Shown here: piece after piece, positions 43,725 to 52,796 of the stretch
How the letters are laid out: every line of letters starts with the position of its first letter
Numbering within the stretch: position 1 is the first letter of the stretch
Assembly (NCBI GenBank): GCA_024742285.1
Contig: JANSYR010000009.1
Span: 62,001 to 126,000 of the forward strand
Direction of reading: 5' to 3'
Length of the DNA: 64,000 bases
DNA from: a bacterium
Lineage (GTDB): Bacteria > Myxococcota_A > UBA9160 > UBA4427
The notes under the pieces: model-generated
What the model saw: only the letters and a program-made list of their open reading frames with translations
The model's database searches: none
Told to the model about the DNA's origin: nothing
Program-made: the position numbers and the translations under genes

Positions 43725-45820
43725 AGCAGGTCCTCCAGAGTCCGCGGTCCGGTTCCCTCGAGATCGTCGAGGTGCCCGCCCCGGCCGTCGGTCCGGGACA
43801 GGTCCTCGTCCGGAACGTCCATTCGGTCATGTCGCCCGGGACCGAGAAGATGGCGATGGACTTCGCGCGGAAGTCGATGCTCGGGAAGGCGCGGAGCCGT
43901 CCCGACCTCGTCGACCAGGTCCTTCGCAAGCTCAAGCACGAGGGACCGCTCCCGACCTATCGCACCGTCGTGAACAAGCTCGACGCGCCGCAGCCGCTCG
44001 GTTATGCGAGTGCGGGGGTGGTCGAAGCCGTGGGCTCCGGCGTCTCCTCGTTCGTGCCGGGCGATCTCGTCGCCTGCGCGGGCGCGGGCTACGCGAACCA
44101 CGCCGAGCTCGTGGTCGTTCCCGAGAACCTGACCGCCCACGTCCCGGACGGCCTCTCCCTCGAGAAGGCGGCCTTCGCGACCCTCGGCGCGATCGCGATG
44201 CAGGGCCTGCGCGTCGGCGATCCCTCCCTCGGCGAAGTCGTCGTGGTGATCGGCCTCGGGCTGATCGGGCAGCTGACGGTCCAGCTCCTCCTCGCCAACG
44301 GTTGTCGCGTCTACGGGATCGATCTCGATCCGACGCGAATCGAGCAGGCCCGGGCGCAGGGCATGGAGTTCGGCGCCGCGCCGGGCGACGACCACGCGCC
44401 CTTCCTGGCGAGCGTCACCGGAGGCCACGGCGCCGACATGGCGATCGTGACCGCCGCCTCGGACAGCTCGGCGCCGATCCAGCTGGCGGCGGAGCTCTGC
44501 CGTCACAAGGGGCGGGTCGTCGCCGTCGGCGCGACGGCGATGGATCTCGACCGCCGCAGCTTCTACGAGAAGGAGCTCGATCTCCGGATGAGCATGTCGT
44601 ACGGGCCCGGCCGGTACGATCGCCGCTACGAAGAGGTCGGTCTCGACTATCCGATCGCCTACGTCCGCTGGACCGAGCAGCGGAACCTCCAGGCCTTCGT
44701 GGACCTTGCGGCGCGCGGCGCCATCGACCCGCTCGCGATGGACGTCGAGAGCGTCCCCTTCGAGAAGGCGACCGAGGTCTACGAAGCCCTCGCGAAGGGT
44801 GAGCGCAAGTCGCTCGCGGCGGTCTTCCGCTACGCGGAGGATCCGGACCGCTCGCGGTCGGCGGCGGTGGCCTCGAAGGGGACGACTCGCACGAAGAAGG
44901 ACGAGGTCGGGGTCGGGTTCGTCGGGGCAGGCAACTACGCGAAGGCGGTGCTCCTGCCGATGCTCGGGTCGGCGAAGGATCTTCGCCTCGAGACCGTCGT
45001 GACCTCCACGGGTCCTTCGGCGATGCGAACGGCGGAGCGGTACGGATTCGAGCGCGCAGGAACGGATCCGAGCGAGGTCTTCGAGGACGATTCGGTCGAT
45101 CTCGTCTTCGTGACGACGCCTCACGACTCGCACGCGGAGCTCGCGTGTGCGGCGCTTCGGGCGGGCAAGTCGGTCTGGCTCGAGAAGCCCGTGGGCCTCA
45201 CGATGGAAGAGGTCGAGGCCGTCACGCGAACCGCCGACGAGACCGGCGGCTTCCTGATGGTGGGCTACAACCGCCGCTTCTCCTCCCACGCGCGTCGAGT
45301 CCAGGCGACCTTCGCCCAGCGCGCGGGTCCGATGGCGATCCAGTACGTGGTTTCGGCGGGACCGACGCCTTCGGGCACCTGGATCACCGATCCGGCGGTC
45401 GGGGGCGGAAGGCTCGTCGGCGAGGCCTGTCATTTCGTGGATCTGTGCAGCTACCTGGTCGGATCGGACCCGGTCGGTGTGGAGTCGGTCCGATTGGGAC
45501 GCGATCCCGAGAGCGACGACTCGACGATCGCGCTCCTCCGGTACGGGGACGGATCGACGGCTTCCCTCTCCTACCTGGCGAATGCGAGTACCGAGCTGCC
45601 CAAGGAGCGCTGGGAAGTCCATGCGGACGGGAAGAGCGCCGTCTGCGACAACTATCGCCAGACGACGCTGCCTGGGGGCGAACGGGTCAAGGGCATCAAT
45701 CAGGACAAGGGGCAGGCGACCGCGATCCGGGAGACCTTCGAAGCGATCCGGGCCGGCGAGGCGTCTCCCCTCACCCTCGATTCGATCCTGGCGACGTCGC
45801 GCGCCTGCTTCGAGCTCTGA
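43721..45820 (+). CDS. Two-domain oxidoreductase: zinc-type alcohol dehydrogenase plus Gfo/Idh/MocA
   Basis: A 699-residue fusion. Residues about 1-370 are a medium-chain dehydrogenase (GYASAGVVEAVGSGVSSFVP, then the NAD loop VVVIGLGLIGQLTVQLL); residues about 390-699 are a Gfo/Idh/MocA oxidoreductase (VGFVGAGNYAKAVLLPML, VWLEKPVGLTMEE, the latter with the catalytic Lys). Such fusions occur in polysaccharide loci and presumably process a nucleotide sugar in two redox steps. The GTG start overlaps the DUF362 stop (GTGA). Confidence 0.88.
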   Translation: MKQVLQSPRSGSLEIVEVPAPAVGPGQVLVRNVHSVMSPGTEKMAMDFARKSMLGKARSRPDLVDQVLRKLKHEGPLPTYRTVVNKLDAPQPLGYASAGVVEAVGSGVSSFVPGDLVACAGAGYANHAELVVVPENLTAHVPDGLSLEKAAFATLGAIAMQGLRVGDPSLGEVVVVIGLGLIGQLTVQLLLANGCRVYGIDLDPTRIEQARAQGMEFGAAPGDDHAPFLASVTGGHGADMAIVTAASDSSAPIQLAAELCRHKGRVVAVGATAMDLDRRSFYEKELDLRMSMSYGPGRYDRRYEEVGLDYPIAYVRWTEQRNLQAFVDLAARGAIDPLAMDVESVPFEKATEVYEALAKGERKSLAAVFRYAEDPDRSRSAAVASKGTTRTKKDEVGVGFVGAGNYAKAVLLPMLGSAKDLRLETVVTSTGPSAMRTAERYGFERAGTDPSEVFEDDSVDLVFVTTPHDSHAELACAALRAGKSVWLEKPVGLTMEEVEAVTRTADETGGFLMVGYNRRFSSHARRVQATFAQRAGPMAIQYVVSAGPTPSGTWITDPAVGGGRLVGEACHFVDLCSYLVGSDPVGVESVRLGRDPESDDSTIALLRYGDGSTASLSYLANASTELPKERWEVHADGKSAVCDNYRQTTLPGGERVKGINQDKGQATAIRETFEAIRAGEASPLTLDSILATSRACFEL

Positions 45821-45825
45821 GCCCC

Positions 45826-46980
45826 GTGGCCGTCTCCCGCGCGAACGCGCCTTCGATCCTGCTCGCGCTGACGGGACTCTCGATCGATGGTGGCATCGCG
45901 AGCGTGAGCCGATCCATCGTCGACGTCCTCGAGAGAGCGCGCGACGAAGGACGCTCTGGCCCGATTCATCGCGTCCTGCTGCTCGAAGAGCACGGCACGC
46001 CGAGATACGGGACCGGGGAGGGGCGCGAATCACGGGCGGCCGGGAGCCAGGCGCGCTTCGTGTTGCAGCTCTGGCGGGAGATCCTGCGCGGCCGGCCGGA
46101 CTTCGTGCTCTTCGATCACGTGGGGCCCGTCCGCGGCCTCTTCCCCGGTTGGCCTCTCCCTCTCCCTCTCCCTCGCCCGGAGTTCAGGATCTTCGTCCAC
46201 GGGCTCGAGCTTCGCGGTGCCGATTCCGACCGGAGGGCCGATGCGCTCCGGGGCGCCCGCTCGATTCTCTCGAACTCGGACTTCACGAACGAGATGCTCT
46301 CGGAGATGATCCCGGAGATCGCCTCGAAGATCACGACCGTTCCCCTCTGCGTCGAACCGCAGCGGATTCGCGAGTGGAACGACCGGCGTCCCGACTCCGT
46401 CGCGACCGCCCGCCGTCGGCCCGCCGCCCTGATCGTCGGTCGGATGTGGAAGGACCAGCCCGGCAAGGGCCACGAGGCGTTGATCGATGGCTGGTCGCGG
46501 GTCGTCGAGCGCGTCCCCGACGCGGAGCTCTGGATCGTCGGCCAGGGCGATCAGGTCGAAGAGCTCGAGGCGCGGGCGACCGCGTGCGGTGTGGCCGAGT
46601 CCGTGGTCTTCCAGGGGCGCGTGTCGGACGAACGGCTTTCGGAGCTCTATGCCGAGGCGTCGGTCTTCGCCATGCCGAGCGCGCAGGAAGGCTTCGGGCT
46701 GGTCTACCTCGAAGCGATGTGGCACGGGCTGCCGTGCGTCGCTTCGACGATGGACGCCGGCCGGTTCGTCGTGGACGAGGAGTCCGGGGTCCTGGTTCCG
46801 TACGCGGACCCGGAAGCGACGGCCGAGGCGATCGCGACCCTGCTCTCCGATCCCGAGGGCCTGGAACGAAGAGGTCGCCTGGCGCGCGCCCGCGTCGAGA
46901 CCTCGTTCTCGTTCGACGCGTTCGAAGCCAATCTCTGCCAGGCGTTGGGTCTCGCGAAGCCTTCCGGCCCGGCGGACTGA
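45826..46980 (+). CDS. GT4-like glycosyltransferase
   Basis: A 384-residue glycosyltransferase of the GT-B fold. The C-terminal half has the usual family features: ALIVGRMWKDQPGKGHEALI, IVGQGDQVEELEA, FVFAMPSAQEGFGLVYLEAM-like text (seen as VFAMPSAQEGFGLVYLEA), and E..G.P.VAS. It should transfer a sugar from a nucleotide or lipid-linked donor in the cytoplasm. GTG at 45826, five bases after the previous stop, is chosen. Followed closely by a cupin gene. Confidence 0.87.
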   Translation: MAVSRANAPSILLALTGLSIDGGIASVSRSIVDVLERARDEGRSGPIHRVLLLEEHGTPRYGTGEGRESRAAGSQARFVLQLWREILRGRPDFVLFDHVGPVRGLFPGWPLPLPLPRPEFRIFVHGLELRGADSDRRADALRGARSILSNSDFTNEMLSEMIPEIASKITTVPLCVEPQRIREWNDRRPDSVATARRRPAALIVGRMWKDQPGKGHEALIDGWSRVVERVPDAELWIVGQGDQVEELEARATACGVAESVVFQGRVSDERLSELYAEASVFAMPSAQEGFGLVYLEAMWHGLPCVASTMDAGRFVVDEESGVLVPYADPEATAEAIATLLSDPEGLERRGRLARARVETSFSFDAFEANLCQALGLAKPSGPAD

Positions 46981-46984
46981 CGTC

Positions 46985-47443
46985 GTGCCGCCGCTGCGAG
47001 TCACCCGCGACGCGATCGGTTCCGACTCTGCCCTCGATCGTGGCAACGAGCAGGCGCGGGGTGACCGGAAGGTCGTCGTGACGGAGATCTGGCCCTCCGC
47101 CGAGCGCACTGCCGACTCCGAGGACTGGCGGCCGGCCTCGAGCGGAGAAGCGACGCCCGTCCTCGAGTCGGTGGACGTCGAGTTCGCCTACTTCAACGAA
47201 CGCGCGAAGCAGGATCGGCACTTCCACCGACGAGCCTACGAGATCTATACCGTCCTCGAGGGCGCGTGCGAGATCGAGGTCGAAGGCCGAGCGTATCGAT
47301 TGGAGGCAGCCGACTCCCTCGTCGTGTGCCCCGGCGACCGGCACGAAGTCCTCGGCGGCTGCGGGCCGTTCCTCGCGCAGGTGGTCGTCGCGCCTTGCGC
47401 CGGCGTCGAGGACAAGTTCCCGAGCCCGTCCGACACGCCCTAG
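46985..47443 (+). CDS. Cupin-domain protein
   Basis: A 152-residue protein. The cupin core is visible as RHFHRRAYEIYTVLEGACEI, with the metal-type His residues, and later VVCPGDRHEVLG. It could be a sugar isomerase/epimerase or a small binding protein of the glycan pathway. GTG at 46985 begins four bases past the glycosyltransferase stop. The N-terminal 60 residues have no recognised pattern. Confidence 0.8.
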   Translation: MPPLRVTRDAIGSDSALDRGNEQARGDRKVVVTEIWPSAERTADSEDWRPASSGEATPVLESVDVEFAYFNERAKQDRHFHRRAYEIYTVLEGACEIEVEGRAYRLEAADSLVVCPGDRHEVLGGCGPFLAQVVVAPCAGVEDKFPSPSDTP

Positions 47444-47479
47444 GGCGCAAGCGGCGGATCGAGAAGCGAATGCGGTTCG

Positions 47480-48616
47480 TCAGCGGGATCGAAGGGTCTC
47501 TTCGAAGACCTCCAGCAGGCGCTCGGCGGTGCGCTGCCAGGAGAAACCGGTCAGGCGACGTCGACCTGCTTCGATCAGGTCGTCGCGCACGCCCTGCTCG
47601 AAGAGCACGCGCTCGAGTCGCGAAGCGAACTCCGACGGTTCGTTCGGGTCGGCGTAGAGCGCCGCGTCGCCGGCGATCTCCCTGAAGACGGGGATGTCCG
47701 AGGCGATGAGCGCGGTCCTGCTGGCCATGGCCTCCAGGAGGGGATGCCCGAAGGTCTCCAGGTAGGACGGAAAGACGAACACGCTCGCGTGCTGGTACCA
47801 CGCGGGGACGTCGGAATAGGGCACCTCACCCAGGATGTGCAGGCGCTCGCCCAGCGCTCCGAGCTCACCGCGGACGCGGTCCATCTCCGAGGAGTATTCG
47901 GCGTCCTGGTCGTCTCCGATGATCACGAGGTCGGGTGTCTCGGGACGGCGTTCGCAGAGCTCGGCCCAACCCTGGATCAGGGGGACGAAGTTCTTGTAGC
48001 GGTAGATGGAGCTGACCGAGAGGATGTAGTCCGCGGGTGAATCCGGTCGCGCGCGGTCGCGCCCCCAGAGCGCGACGTCGATGCCATGATGGACGACCCG
48101 CATCTTCTCGTGGGCGAGATCGATCGAGGCAGCGATCTCGCGGGCCGAGTCCTCGCTCACGAAGACGATCCGAGAGGCCGTTCCTGCCGTCGCGCGGGCG
48201 AGCAGTCGCAGGACGCCGAGTCGCACGCGTTGCTTGATCGGCCAGCCCTGCTCGACCGGGGTGAAGATCGCTCGGTTTCGGAAGGCGGCGATCACCGCGA
48301 AGGGACCTCGGAGCGGCGCGTACTCCGTGACCGAGAAAAACAGGTCTGCGTTCCACTCTCGCGCGAGCCTCGGTGCATCGACGAAGATCCACCAGATCCG
48401 CGCGACGAATCCCGTGTCGGGGACCTGCCGAATCTCCAGGTTGGGGAGCTCGGGAAGGTCGTCGGCGATGTCCTTGCGGTGGACGAGAAGCAGGAACTCG
48501 TGGTCCGGCGCGAGCGCGACCAGGACGGGGATGACGTTCACGAGATACGTGAAGCCGCCGCCGCCGCGAGCCATGCTCCCGTCGATCACGATTCGCGGGC
48601 TCGGGGAGGTGGTCAT
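47480..48616 (-). CDS. GT4-like glycosyltransferase
   Basis: A 378-residue GT-B glycosyltransferase. N-terminal IDGSMARGGGGFTYLVNVIP is the typical donor/acceptor loop; C-terminal motifs are YILSVSSIYRYKNFVPLIQG, LHILGEVPYSDVPAWYQHA and VFPSYLETFGHPLLEAMA, with the Glu-x7-Glu region. It is on the opposite strand from its neighbours and converges on the cupin gene. Likely adds a residue to the same surface glycan. Confidence 0.9.
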   Translation of the reverse strand: MTTSPSPRIVIDGSMARGGGGFTYLVNVIPVLVALAPDHEFLLLVHRKDIADDLPELPNLEIRQVPDTGFVARIWWIFVDAPRLAREWNADLFFSVTEYAPLRGPFAVIAAFRNRAIFTPVEQGWPIKQRVRLGVLRLLARATAGTASRIVFVSEDSAREIAASIDLAHEKMRVVHHGIDVALWGRDRARPDSPADYILSVSSIYRYKNFVPLIQGWAELCERRPETPDLVIIGDDQDAEYSSEMDRVRGELGALGERLHILGEVPYSDVPAWYQHASVFVFPSYLETFGHPLLEAMASRTALIASDIPVFREIAGDAALYADPNEPSEFASRLERVLFEQGVRDDLIEAGRRRLTGFSWQRTAERLLEVFEETLRSR

Positions 48617-48902
48617 GCGATGCTCCGGATCCAGGGTCCCATCGAGGGTGCCGCGACCCTCCCCTCGTCGGCGTGGACACGGTCGCAGTGACTACTCAAT
48701 CGGCTCGAAATCGGGCCGTTCACAGCCGAATCCGACCTGTTCGACGAGAAATCGGAGTCGTGCGGCCCGGGCGTCGACTCGCGGGGCGTATCGTGCCGTG
48801 TCGGCGCCGAGGGCGCTATAGATCCGGCCGCGTCCGTCCGATGCCGGTAGAGATGCGGGTCCCTCTCGGGGCACGGTACGATTCGGAGTTTCAGGAGCCC
48901 AC

Positions 48903-50438
48903 ATGGACGCGAACGACGCCCCGATGCTCGCTCGAGAACGCCGTCCCGCGCTCTGGGGGCTGGGTCTCCCCCCCATCGTGCTCTTCGTGCTGCTCATCAT
49001 CGGCGCCGCGCGGGGATACTCCGGGGACGTGATGACCATCTGGGTCCTCGGCACCGTGACGCTGTCCCTCGGCCTGATCCCGATCGCGGTCAACAACTCG
49101 CTCCCACGAGGCCGAGGGCACGTGTTGATCGCCTTCCTCGCCCTGATCTACGGGGGCTACTTCGGGATGCCCGCCCTCGTTCGGTACGCGCCCGAGGGCG
49201 GCAATGCGGTTCCGGGCTCGATGGGCGACCAGTTCGTGGTGGCGCAGGACGTGGTGAGCGCGCAGTGGATCGCGCTGATGGGTCTCGTCGCGCTCCTGCT
49301 CGCCTACGCGAATCCCGCACTCGGCGCGGCGATCCGAAGGCTGCCGCCCCTGCGCCACGACTGGCCGACAGGGACGACGACGGCCGTCGCCACCGGGATG
49401 CTGGTCGTCGGCTGGGCCTTCACGGTCGTGTTGGCTGCCGCGGCTTCGTCCTCGGGTCTCGGCTCCGGCTTCTCCTCGACGCTGAGCAGCGCGCAGCTCT
49501 TCGCGCTCATCCTTCTCGTGCGCGAGTGGGAGCTGCGAAGGAACAGGGGCATGCTGATCGCGCTCCTCGTCCTGGTGCCGATCGCCACGATCTTCGGCGC
49601 CCTGACCGGGAGCAAGCGCGAGGCGCTGAACGCCGTCGCGATCGTGGTCATCACGCGCATGGTGATCAAGGAGACGATCGGCTGGCGCTGGGTCGTGCTC
49701 GGGGTCCTCGGTATCGCGATCCTCTACCCCTTCAATCGCTACTACCAGGACTATCTGATCGGGGGGGCGCGGACGTCCGCGGTCGAAGCGCTGGCCGATC
49801 CCGGCCGGATCGTGAACTCGCTCAGTCGGTTCGTCGCCGAATCGAACGTGTTCGATCTCCTGGAGGAGGGGCTCGACGCGACCGCGCTCCGCATCGACGG
49901 GTTGGGCGTCACCTCCGTGATCGTCCGTGAGACCCCCGGCCTGGTTCCCTACCAGAACGGGCGGACCATCGCGCTGATCTTCGTCGCACCGATCCCGAGG
50001 GCGATCTGGCCAGACAAGCCTGAGTTCACGGTCGGGCAGTGGGTGACCGACACCTACTCCCATGGCCTCGATACGCGGACCGCGCCGACCCAGATCGGCG
50101 AGCTCTACTTCAATTTCGGATGGGTGGGTGTCCTCGTCGGCATGTTGGTCCTGGGCTCACTCATGCGCGTGATGAGTGAGGCGCTGACGGGAGAACACGC
50201 GACGGCAGCGTCGATGCTCGTCTCGATCGTGGTCATCTACTACTTCTGTACGAAGTTCGAATCCGCGATCGCGAAGCAGTACTCGAACGTGCTCTTCGCA
50301 GTCGTGCCGTTGATCCTCGTGCACGCCGCCATCCGGATCCTGGGGATGTCGGAGGAGCGATCGCTCGTGCGCGGATCGACCGGTTCCTCCACCGCTTCGC
50401 CGGCCGACGGCCCGCTCGCCGTGAGCTATCCGGAGTAG
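48903..50438 (+). CDS. Wzy-like O-antigen/oligosaccharide polymerase
   Basis: A 511-residue membrane protein with about ten to twelve segments (for example LPPIVLFVLLIIGAARGY, VLIAFLALIYGGYFG, IALMGLVALLLAYANPALG). The large loop near residues 330-390 contains PRAIWPDKPEFTVGQWV, a pattern common in oligosaccharide repeat unit polymerases. Expected to join glycan repeat units at the periplasmic face. Followed after eight bases by the sulfotransferase-like gene. Confidence 0.85.
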   Translation: MDANDAPMLARERRPALWGLGLPPIVLFVLLIIGAARGYSGDVMTIWVLGTVTLSLGLIPIAVNNSLPRGRGHVLIAFLALIYGGYFGMPALVRYAPEGGNAVPGSMGDQFVVAQDVVSAQWIALMGLVALLLAYANPALGAAIRRLPPLRHDWPTGTTTAVATGMLVVGWAFTVVLAAAASSSGLGSGFSSTLSSAQLFALILLVREWELRRNRGMLIALLVLVPIATIFGALTGSKREALNAVAIVVITRMVIKETIGWRWVVLGVLGIAILYPFNRYYQDYLIGGARTSAVEALADPGRIVNSLSRFVAESNVFDLLEEGLDATALRIDGLGVTSVIVRETPGLVPYQNGRTIALIFVAPIPRAIWPDKPEFTVGQWVTDTYSHGLDTRTAPTQIGELYFNFGWVGVLVGMLVLGSLMRVMSEALTGEHATAASMLVSIVVIYYFCTKFESAIAKQYSNVLFAVVPLILVHAAIRILGMSEERSLVRGSTGSSTASPADGPLAVSYPE

Positions 50439-50445
50439 CGCGAGG

Positions 50446-51222
50446 GTGCGGTACTTCTTCGTGCTCTCGATGGGGCGCGCCGGGACCCAGATGCTCTCGG
50501 CCCTACTGGATCGCGCCGAGGGTGCCTCCGTCCGCCACGAACCGTGTCCGGACGACGTCAAGCTGGTCGGGATGCGCCGAGCGGGGGTCTTCGACCGCGT
50601 CCTCGACGGTCAGCTTCGGAGACGATTCGACGCGCTCGAGATCCCGCCGGGCACCCGCGTCTACGGCGAGGTCAACAGCTACCTGCGCTACGAAGCCGCG
50701 TGGTTGCGGGACCAGCTGGATGCCTCGCTCGTCTTCGTCTGCCGCGACGGACGTGATTTCGTCCGGTCGGCCTACGAGCGGGTGGTCTATACCGCCGCCG
50801 ACCACCAGACGCCCATCGTTCCCGCGGATGCGGATCCGGCCAGTGCGAACTGGGATCGATTCGACCGCTTCGACAAGCTCTGCTGGTACTGGGCGCACAC
50901 GAACGAAACGCTCCTCGAGTCGATCGGCAGCCCGGTCCAGATGGAGCGGACGCTCTCGGACTACGACTACTTCGACGAGCACGTCCTGCGGGCGGTCGAT
51001 CTCCACGTGGACGCATCGACCTGGCAGTCGATGGTCGATCGTCCCATGAACACGCGTGCCCAGAGCCGCCGCCGTCGACTCGTTCGCGCGATCGTACGCA
51101 GGACGCGGGGCGAAGTCGAAGCCCCGCGACTGCCGCATTGGCGCGAGTGGAGCACGAAGCAGACGGACCGGTTCCGGGAGATCGCGGGACCGACCATGGA
51201 GCGTCTGGGCTACTCGCTCTAA
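50446..51222 (+). CDS. Sulfotransferase-like protein of the glycan locus
   Basis: A 258-residue protein. FFVLSMGRAGTQMLSALLDR at the N-terminus is the sulfate-donor loop and VFVCRDGRDFVRSAYERVV is the 3'-phosphate-binding region. It is smaller than the sulfotransferase at 17 kb. Given the location after a polymerase gene, it may sulfate the surface polysaccharide. GTG at 50446 is the start, seven bases past the polymerase stop. Confidence 0.8.
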   Translation: MRYFFVLSMGRAGTQMLSALLDRAEGASVRHEPCPDDVKLVGMRRAGVFDRVLDGQLRRRFDALEIPPGTRVYGEVNSYLRYEAAWLRDQLDASLVFVCRDGRDFVRSAYERVVYTAADHQTPIVPADADPASANWDRFDRFDKLCWYWAHTNETLLESIGSPVQMERTLSDYDYFDEHVLRAVDLHVDASTWQSMVDRPMNTRAQSRRRRLVRAIVRRTRGEVEAPRLPHWREWSTKQTDRFREIAGPTMERLGYSL

Positions 51223-51232
51223 CCGGGTCGGG

Positions 51233-52768
51233 TCAGCGGCCCTTGCGCCCCGGACCCCACGCCCCGGTGGGCCTGCCCTCGATCCGGGCGGGTACCTCCG
51301 ACGCATCGATCTGGAGAGCGACGCCCTTTCCGCTCCCGCGAAAGGCGGGAGCGTGTACGACGACGCCGCCCGCGTCTCGGGCGCGCAGCCCGAAGCGCTG
51401 GCCGGCCTCGAGGTGCGAGATCTCCGACCCGATTCGAACGTCGTCGTATCCTCTGAGGTTCACCGCCGAGTCGCATTGCGTCCGAACCACTTCGTTCCCC
51501 GAGAGCTCGACGCCCGTAGCGGGTCGTTCGTCCGGCGCCGAAGGTCTCGTCTGGACGTCGATCGCGCCGAGGGCCTTCCCGACTCGGAGGCAGGAGTCGG
51601 TGGTCCGATTCGCCGTGGCCTCGATCTGGCAGGTCTTCTCTCGGGGGTCCTCGAGGAACGGGCGGCAGGAGCAGCCGATGTCGAATCCGACGCCGCCGGT
51701 GCGGAGCGCGCGATTCCGCAACCACCGCGACCCGACGCCGTCGTGGGCGCAACCGAATCCCTTCCCCACGTTGCCGTACATCCAGGCCGGGGAGAGATCG
51801 CGCGCGACGTTGTCGCTCACGGTCCATTCCCGGGTTCGGACCAGCGCGATCCCGGTCAAGCCCCATTCGACGGTGTTGTTCGCGACCCGACCGTTGCGCG
51901 GGTGCGCGCCGGTCCCGGCGCCGTCGCTCGAGATTCCCTGGATGCCGATCTTGGTGAAGTACTGAACGAGGTTCGAATCGATGTCGACGTCGTGCGAGTT
52001 GCGCGTGATCTCGATCCCGATTCCCGGCGTGATGCGACCCGGTTGATTGAACTCGTCGGGCTGGTTTCGCCCCCAGGAACCGCAGCCCATGCGCTCGGCC
52101 GGAATTCCGTTCGGCCGCCACGGGACCTGGGACGTGCCCGTCGCATCCCAGCATCCGATGTACCGGATCCGGTTGCCACGGATCGTCCAGCCGGGCGCAT
52201 CCTCGAGGAAGAATCCGATCTTGGCCACGCTCTCGCAGGTGACGTTCTCGATCAGACCGCCGACCAGCGTGTGCAGCGTCTTGTCGCCGATCCGGATGCA
52301 GTTGTGTCGCGTGCCGGGCGAGATCGCGAGCTGCTGTTTCACGCCGTCGATCCGGAACGAGACGAAACGCGTCGCATGTCCACGCTCGGACGGACGTCGA
52401 TGGAGGATCGGGCCGACCTTCCCTTCGATGCGCCCGACCAACGTCGACGCATCCCCGGTTCCGCGAAGCTCGGAGACCGTCGGGGGCACGACCAGCTGAA
52501 CGTCTCGATAGATGGCGGGAAGCAGAGACACGATGCAGCCGCCGGGAGTCGGTTTCTCGCCGCAACGCCCGAAGGCGAGGCGCAGATCCTCGCCGTCGAG
52601 GTCGCCGTCCTCGTCGAGATCCGAGGCCTCCACGAATCGCGCCCCCGGCGGGGGGGCGGGGGCGTCGCCGAGCTGACCCTTCACGGGATGGGGACCGCCG
52701 ATCAGAACGAGCAGCAGGGCGATCAGGGCCGGCCATGCGCGGGGAGACCGGGATGCGGCGAGGGTCAT
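51233..52768 (-). CDS. Exported right-handed parallel beta-helix protein
   Basis: A 511-residue protein with a signal peptide (ALIALLLVLIGGPHPVKGQ). Residues 49-62 have a dockerin/EF-hand-like calcium loop (DLDEDGDLDGEDL). The rest shows repeated short strand units (GLIENVTCESVAKIGF, WTIRGNRIRYIG, DIDSNLVQYF, GRVANNTVEWGLTGI, WTVSDNVARDL) typical of parallel beta helices such as pectate lyases, polysaccharide lyases and epimerases. It lies on the opposite strand inside the glycan locus. Enzyme activity is not established. Confidence 0.82.
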   Translation of the reverse strand: MTLAASRSPRAWPALIALLLVLIGGPHPVKGQLGDAPAPPPGARFVEASDLDEDGDLDGEDLRLAFGRCGEKPTPGGCIVSLLPAIYRDVQLVVPPTVSELRGTGDASTLVGRIEGKVGPILHRRPSERGHATRFVSFRIDGVKQQLAISPGTRHNCIRIGDKTLHTLVGGLIENVTCESVAKIGFFLEDAPGWTIRGNRIRYIGCWDATGTSQVPWRPNGIPAERMGCGSWGRNQPDEFNQPGRITPGIGIEITRNSHDVDIDSNLVQYFTKIGIQGISSDGAGTGAHPRNGRVANNTVEWGLTGIALVRTREWTVSDNVARDLSPAWMYGNVGKGFGCAHDGVGSRWLRNRALRTGGVGFDIGCSCRPFLEDPREKTCQIEATANRTTDSCLRVGKALGAIDVQTRPSAPDERPATGVELSGNEVVRTQCDSAVNLRGYDDVRIGSEISHLEAGQRFGLRARDAGGVVVHAPAFRGSGKGVALQIDASEVPARIEGRPTGAWGPGRKGR

Positions 52769-52796
52769 CTCGGGTCGAGCCTCCGAGTGCCGGGCT

